Shown here piece by piece: positions 42,171 to 44,804 of a DNA stretch of 44,804 nucleotides (position 1 is its first letter; each line of letters starts with the position of its first letter). The DNA comes from Oscillospiraceae bacterium (GTDB lineage: Bacteria > Bacillota > Clostridia > Oscillospirales > Oscillospiraceae). The notes beneath the pieces were generated by a model. That model worked only from the letters and a program-made list of their open reading frames with translations, was not told the DNA's origin and did no database searches. The position numbers and the translations under genes are program-made. The DNA is taken from the NCBI GenBank assembly GCA_017519975.1, contig JAFWRM010000052.1:1-44804 (forward strand). The letters are read 5' to 3'.

Positions 42171-42280
42171 ACCCCTGCGAAACGCCAGCGCAGCGCATTT
42201 CGTGGGGAGAGGAGGAGCAGCGGAAGGAATGAGCTTTCGCATGTATGCGGAAGCGAACGATATGGAGCTTGTGACGACGA
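42171..42280. repeat. Hairpin repeat family 1, copy 4
   Basis: CCCCTGCGAAACGCC and GCGCATTTCGTGGGG form a foldback, followed by AGAGGAGGAGCAGCGGAAGG, AATGAG, a small hairpin TTCGCAT-gta-TGCGGAA, and AGCGAACGATATGGAGCTTG-type sequence. It matches copy 3 upstream of the UvrA-like gene along its whole length, with a different inner hairpin. It ends 14 bases before the VOC start codon. Confidence 0.7.
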
Positions 42281-42294
42281 AAAGGAGAATGAAA

Positions 42295-42648
42295 ATGAAG
42301 TTCCTGCACGTAACCATTCAGACCCCAGCCTTTGATGAGGAGATCCGTTTTTACGAGACCTACGCCGGCCTGACCGTTCGCAAGGACATGCGCCCCATGG
42401 GGAGAGACATGGTTTTTCTCTCGGACGCGGAGGGGGATACGGAGGTCGAGATCATCCGGAACCCGGACGCGGCCGGGGTGGAGTGTCCCAGCCTGTCCAT
42501 CGGCTTTCACGCGGAGGATCCGGACGCCCTTCATCAGCGCCTGACGGCCGACGGGTTTGCCGTCACGCCCTTCATCTCTCCGATGCCGCAGGTGCGATTC
42601 TTCTTCGCCACCGACCCCGCCGGCCTGCAGGTCCAGTTCATGGGATGA
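42295..42648 (+). CDS. VOC family (glyoxalase/bleomycin resistance-type) protein
   Basis: A 117-aa protein with the paired beta-alpha-beta-beta-beta modules of the vicinal oxygen chelate fold: MKFLHVTIQTPAFDEEIRFYE, RDMVFLSDAEGDTEVEII, then SLSIGFHAEDPDALHQRLTADGF and RFFFATDPAGLQVQFMG. H5 is in the position of the first metal ligand; the usual last Glu is replaced by Gln (LQVQF), so metal binding may be altered. Substrate unknown. The ATG at 42295 follows AAAGGAG at 42281-42287. It lies right behind a dispersed repeat, which may supply this ribosome binding site region. Confidence 0.82.
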   Translation: MKFLHVTIQTPAFDEEIRFYETYAGLTVRKDMRPMGRDMVFLSDAEGDTEVEIIRNPDAAGVECPSLSIGFHAEDPDALHQRLTADGFAVTPFISPMPQVRFFFATDPAGLQVQFMG

Positions 42649-42688
42649 GATAGAATACCGCGTGACAGACACAAAAAAGCCGGAAAAT

Positions 42689-42736
42689 AAAAGCACAGGA
42701 CCGATCCCGAAAACAGGAGACCGGTTCTGTGTTTTT
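42689..42736 (+). terminator. Terminator of the VOC gene
   Basis: AAAAGCACAGGACCG (42689-42703) pairs with CGGTTCTGTGTTTTT (42722-42736), two G-T pairs, ending in five T. It is the last chromosomal-type feature before the AT-richer mobile region. Confidence 0.82.
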
Positions 42737-42752
42737 AATTTGTCCATTTGCG

Positions 42753-42781
42753 TTGAATCCGGTAGTTACATGTAGTAAAAT
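42753..42781 (+). promoter_or_regulatory. Promoter of the truncated ribbon-helix-helix-like gene
   Basis: TTGAAT (42753-42758), spacer 17, TAAAAT (42776-42781), 35 bases before the ATG at 42817. The palindrome TACATGTA lies in the spacer. Confidence 0.55.
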
Positions 42782-42785
42782 GATT

Positions 42786-44804
42786 TCAGCATTTTTGACT
42801 CTGGAGGAAAGCTATCATGGCCAGACCGAAGAAGAACGGTACATATTTGAACGTTTGCATATGCACATCCCACGACTGATCCGCTGCGAGGCTCCGGAGC
42901 TCCAAATTGGAATACGAGAACGAGGTCCCGCTCTGGGTAACCGCCGAGAGAATGCTCACATACGAGCTATACGATGTGGCACTGGTCGCTTTATATCGGT
43001 AACGCACATACAGCAGCGAGTTTTTCTGGACGCTATCCACGGTGATTGCCGAAATGGAGCCATTGAAGACCAGTTGCATTTCAGCTTCGATATCGTTGGT
43101 TCGCCTGAGCGTCAGAGAGTTCACCTTGGGCTTGGCGTAGGCCAGCACGGTGATGTTCTGAGTGACGCTTGCCGTATAGCCTCGGCTATCGGTGATCGTC
43201 AGAACCACAGCGACCGTTCCGCTCTTTGATACCGCTCCTACTGTAAGTGCATCACCGGTCGTGTTTGAGACCGAAACGCCATTACAGGTGGCGGTGTAGT
43301 TAGCAATCGTGGCTTGATTCTTCGGGGTTGCCGTGCCGGGAGTGACCGTCAGCTTGGAGTGGCCCTGAATGAAAAGCTGGTCGTTGCCTGTAATCGCCGT
43401 GGTCGTGGCGTAGCTATCGGCATAGGTGAATCCGGAAAGTGTCGGTCCGGAGTTCGCCGCCGTAGTAGTGACTGTGGCGGTCTTCGAGGAAGTTGAGCCA
43501 ATCTGTGTGCTGCCTCCACTGTAAGTCGTAACAGCGAAGGTTCCCGTGAAGGATTTCATATTTGCCATAGCGGTCAGGAGCTCTGTCCTCTCGGTGGAAG
43601 TCAGCGTGACAGTTCTGTCGGCAGTTCCTTTCGACCATGTCAGACCGACAACGGAAACGATAGTCGTCGATCCGTTTTTCAGATCAAGGGTATATGCATA
43701 AGAGGCATCATAGACCGTGACATTCAGCTTGATACTGACCGTTGCCGCATCCGCTGTCACCTGATTGACGCTGTTGACCACCGCACCGCCCAGCGTTTTC
43801 ACTGTTGCCGCAGAGGAAGTGCCGTAGACCTGATTGCTCTTTTTCCTTGCCTTGATCTTGATGTAATAGGTCGTGTTTGGAGAAAGCCCGGTGATGGCTT
43901 TGCTGGCCGATGTTCCCGCCGTAGTGGAAAACTGCGTCCATGTGGAGCCGTTATCTATGCTGTATTGCCAGATGTCCGCTGTTGCAGAGGACGTTGCCGA
44001 AATCGTGACGCCGCTGGCCGTGATACTTGAGGTCGAGAGCGATACTGTTGGAGCGGTCCTGTCGATGGTGTCCAGTGTAACGGTTGCCGTCGCTGTAATG
44101 GAGCTGATGGATTGACCGCTGTAGGTACCGGAAAACCGCCAGTATGCCGAAAGAACGACGCCGCTTTTCGTGCCGTCCGCATTATGATTTACCCTCACCG
44201 TTTTGGTCTTCAGGAGTTTGGTGTGCTGTCCGGAAGAGTAATCGGTGATGGCCGGTGCCGTGTAAGTTTCGGTAGTCCCGTTGATGGAGATTGTCGAGTC
44301 GGAACGGGAGCCAACCTCCAAGGTATAGTATTTCAGGTAAACATTCAGCGTCACGTCCGAGTAGTTTCCGGTGACGCTCTGTGTATAGCAGATGCGATCC
44401 GACTGCTCACAGGCAATCAGTGTACTGCCGGAACCGCCGAAGGGGTCCAGAACCACAGCGTTGCTTATGGATGAGTTCATGATCGGATATGCCAAAAGCG
44501 CAATCGGCTTCATGGTCGGGTGATCGCCGTTCTTCTTGGGCTTGTCGAACTCCCAGATGGTGGTTTCCTTGCGACCCGTGTACCACTGGTGTTTGCCGTT
44601 TTTCTTCCATCCATAGAGCACCGGCTCATGCTGCCACTGGTATGGAGAGCGTCCAAGCACCAGAGACTGCTTTTTCCAGATGCAGCAGCCGGAGAGGTAG
44701 AAGCCTGCATCGGCAAAAGCCCTGCGGAAGTTCAGACCTTCGGTGTCCGCATGGAACACATAGATGGAAGCATCGCCGGTCATGACGGCCTCCATATTGG
44801 TGAA
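42786..44804 (-). CDS. Chimeric frame: DNA methyltransferase C-terminus joined to DUF859-type phage tail protein (5' end outside window)
   Basis: The frame is open from the window edge (FTNMEAVMTGDAS...) to a stop at 42786. The first part, 44804 to about 44386, is the C-terminal half of a beta-class N4/N6 DNA methyltransferase, with HPTMKPIALLAYPI and motif I DPFGGSGSTLIACEQ; its DPPY-type motif would lie outside. After RICY it switches in frame to QSVTGNYSDVTLNVYLKYY, a DUF859-like siphophage minor structural protein with a jelly-roll-like N-domain, a fibronectin III domain (about 255-345 counted from the ATG at 44795) and repeats. The tail part ends abnormally: after SWDVHMQ the frame runs antisense through the ribbon-helix-helix-like gene. 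Base composition is more AT-rich than the rest. Real fusion, recombination scar or assembly chimera are all possible. Confidence 0.7.
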   Translation of the reverse strand, partial: FTNMEAVMTGDASIYVFHADTEGLNFRRAFADAGFYLSGCCIWKKQSLVLGRSPYQWQHEPVLYGWKKNGKHQWYTGRKETTIWEFDKPKKNGDHPTMKPIALLAYPIMNSSISNAVVLDPFGGSGSTLIACEQSDRICYTQSVTGNYSDVTLNVYLKYYTLEVGSRSDSTISINGTTETYTAPAITDYSSGQHTKLLKTKTVRVNHNADGTKSGVVLSAYWRFSGTYSGQSISSITATATVTLDTIDRTAPTVSLSTSSITASGVTISATSSATADIWQYSIDNGSTWTQFSTTAGTSASKAITGLSPNTTYYIKIKARKKSNQVYGTSSAATVKTLGGAVVNSVNQVTADAATVSIKLNVTVYDASYAYTLDLKNGSTTIVSVVGLTWSKGTADRTVTLTSTERTELLTAMANMKSFTGTFAVTTYSGGSTQIGSTSSKTATVTTTAANSGPTLSGFTYADSYATTTAITGNDQLFIQGHSKLTVTPGTATPKNQATIANYTATCNGVSVSNTTGDALTVGAVSKSGTVAVVLTITDSRGYTASVTQNITVLAYAKPKVNSLTLRRTNDIEAEMQLVFNGSISAITVDSVQKNSLLYVRYRYKATSATSYSSYVSILSAVTQSGTSFSYSNLELRSLAADQSWDVHMQTFKYVPFFFGLAMIAFLQSQKC
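42817..42879 (+). pseudogene. Truncated start of a mobile-element DNA-binding protein gene (ribbon-helix-helix-like)
   Basis: ATG behind GGAGGAAA (42803-42810) reads MARPKKNGTYLNVCI and then CTSHD-stop. The start MxRPKKxGxYLNV is the conserved N-terminus of small Arc/ribbon-helix-helix-like proteins carried by Clostridia conjugative elements and prophages. After about codon 14 the sequence becomes the antisense of the phage tail gene, so only the first part of the gene remains. The change happens near 42854-42862. Confidence 0.5.

Noticed and set aside
42729-43229. A 166-codon plus-strand frame starting before the ribbon-helix-helix-like ATG
   Set aside because: It starts upstream of the promoter -10, uses a different frame from the MARPKK start and runs antisense to the tail gene.

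Overview
The window looks like chromosome of a GC-rich anaerobic member of the Bacillota (class Clostridia), probably an uncultured gut-type lineage. The evidence is the secY-adk-map-KOW-infA-rpmJ-rpsM-rpsK-rpsD-rpoA-rplQ order (the KOW protein between map and infA is a Clostridia/Bacilli trait), IreB, a class B sortase, SH3b-NlpC/P60 wall hydrolase, a type 1B dihydroorotate dehydrogenase (PyrDK), two glycyl radical enzymes (anaerobic lifestyle), strong AGGAGG-type ribosome binding sites and frequent GTG/TTG starts. Species cannot be fixed from sequence alone.

Layout. 1-6265: end of the large ribosomal protein operon, closed by a textbook terminator. 6285-11182: secA with its own promoter, then a solute-binding lipoprotein and cytidine deaminase. 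11224-15466: ireB, a multidrug-type ABC exporter, an unrecognised 94-aa protein behind a perfect sigma-A promoter with an overlapping inverted repeat, and an SH3b/NlpC-P60 secreted hydrolase. 15477-18044 (minus): galE, sortase B and a C39-like protein. 18083-23711 (minus): a compact pyrC-K-D-F-E-B-I operon encoding most of de novo UMP synthesis (carAB is absent from the window). 23797-23958: a single tRNA-Val(CAC) with promoter and terminator.

24064-34333 is the most unusual part. Two single-cysteine glycyl radical enzymes (816 aa each, glycyl residue at 792 in both) bracket a nitroreductase, a sodium:solute symporter fused to a cytidylate-kinase-like domain, two further stand-alone cytidylate-kinase-like proteins with eroded P-loops, and a DUF3870-like protein preceded by an attenuator-like leader. 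The two radical enzyme promoters share the same CGTGTTATA core at the -10 box. No radical-SAM activase is present here. I regard this as the best candidate for an undescribed system: uptake of a substrate, its radical cleavage, and a nucleotide-binding-like sensing or modifying layer. That functional reading is inference.

34392-36610: a CD1871A-like CXXC peptide, a polyferredoxin membrane protein and a TlpA-like lipoprotein form a membrane redox module. 36611-42300 holds a UvrA-like ATPase, a membrane protein, a SEL1-repeat membrane protein and a VOC protein separated by two families of dispersed hairpin repeats, plus a gene remnant. From about 42740 to the end the base composition becomes visibly more AT-rich and mobile-element genes begin: the first codons of a ribbon-helix-helix-like gene, and a long minus-strand frame in which a DNA methyltransferase C-terminus runs in frame into a phage DUF859-type tail protein. 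This is either a genuine recombination mosaic or an assembly chimera.
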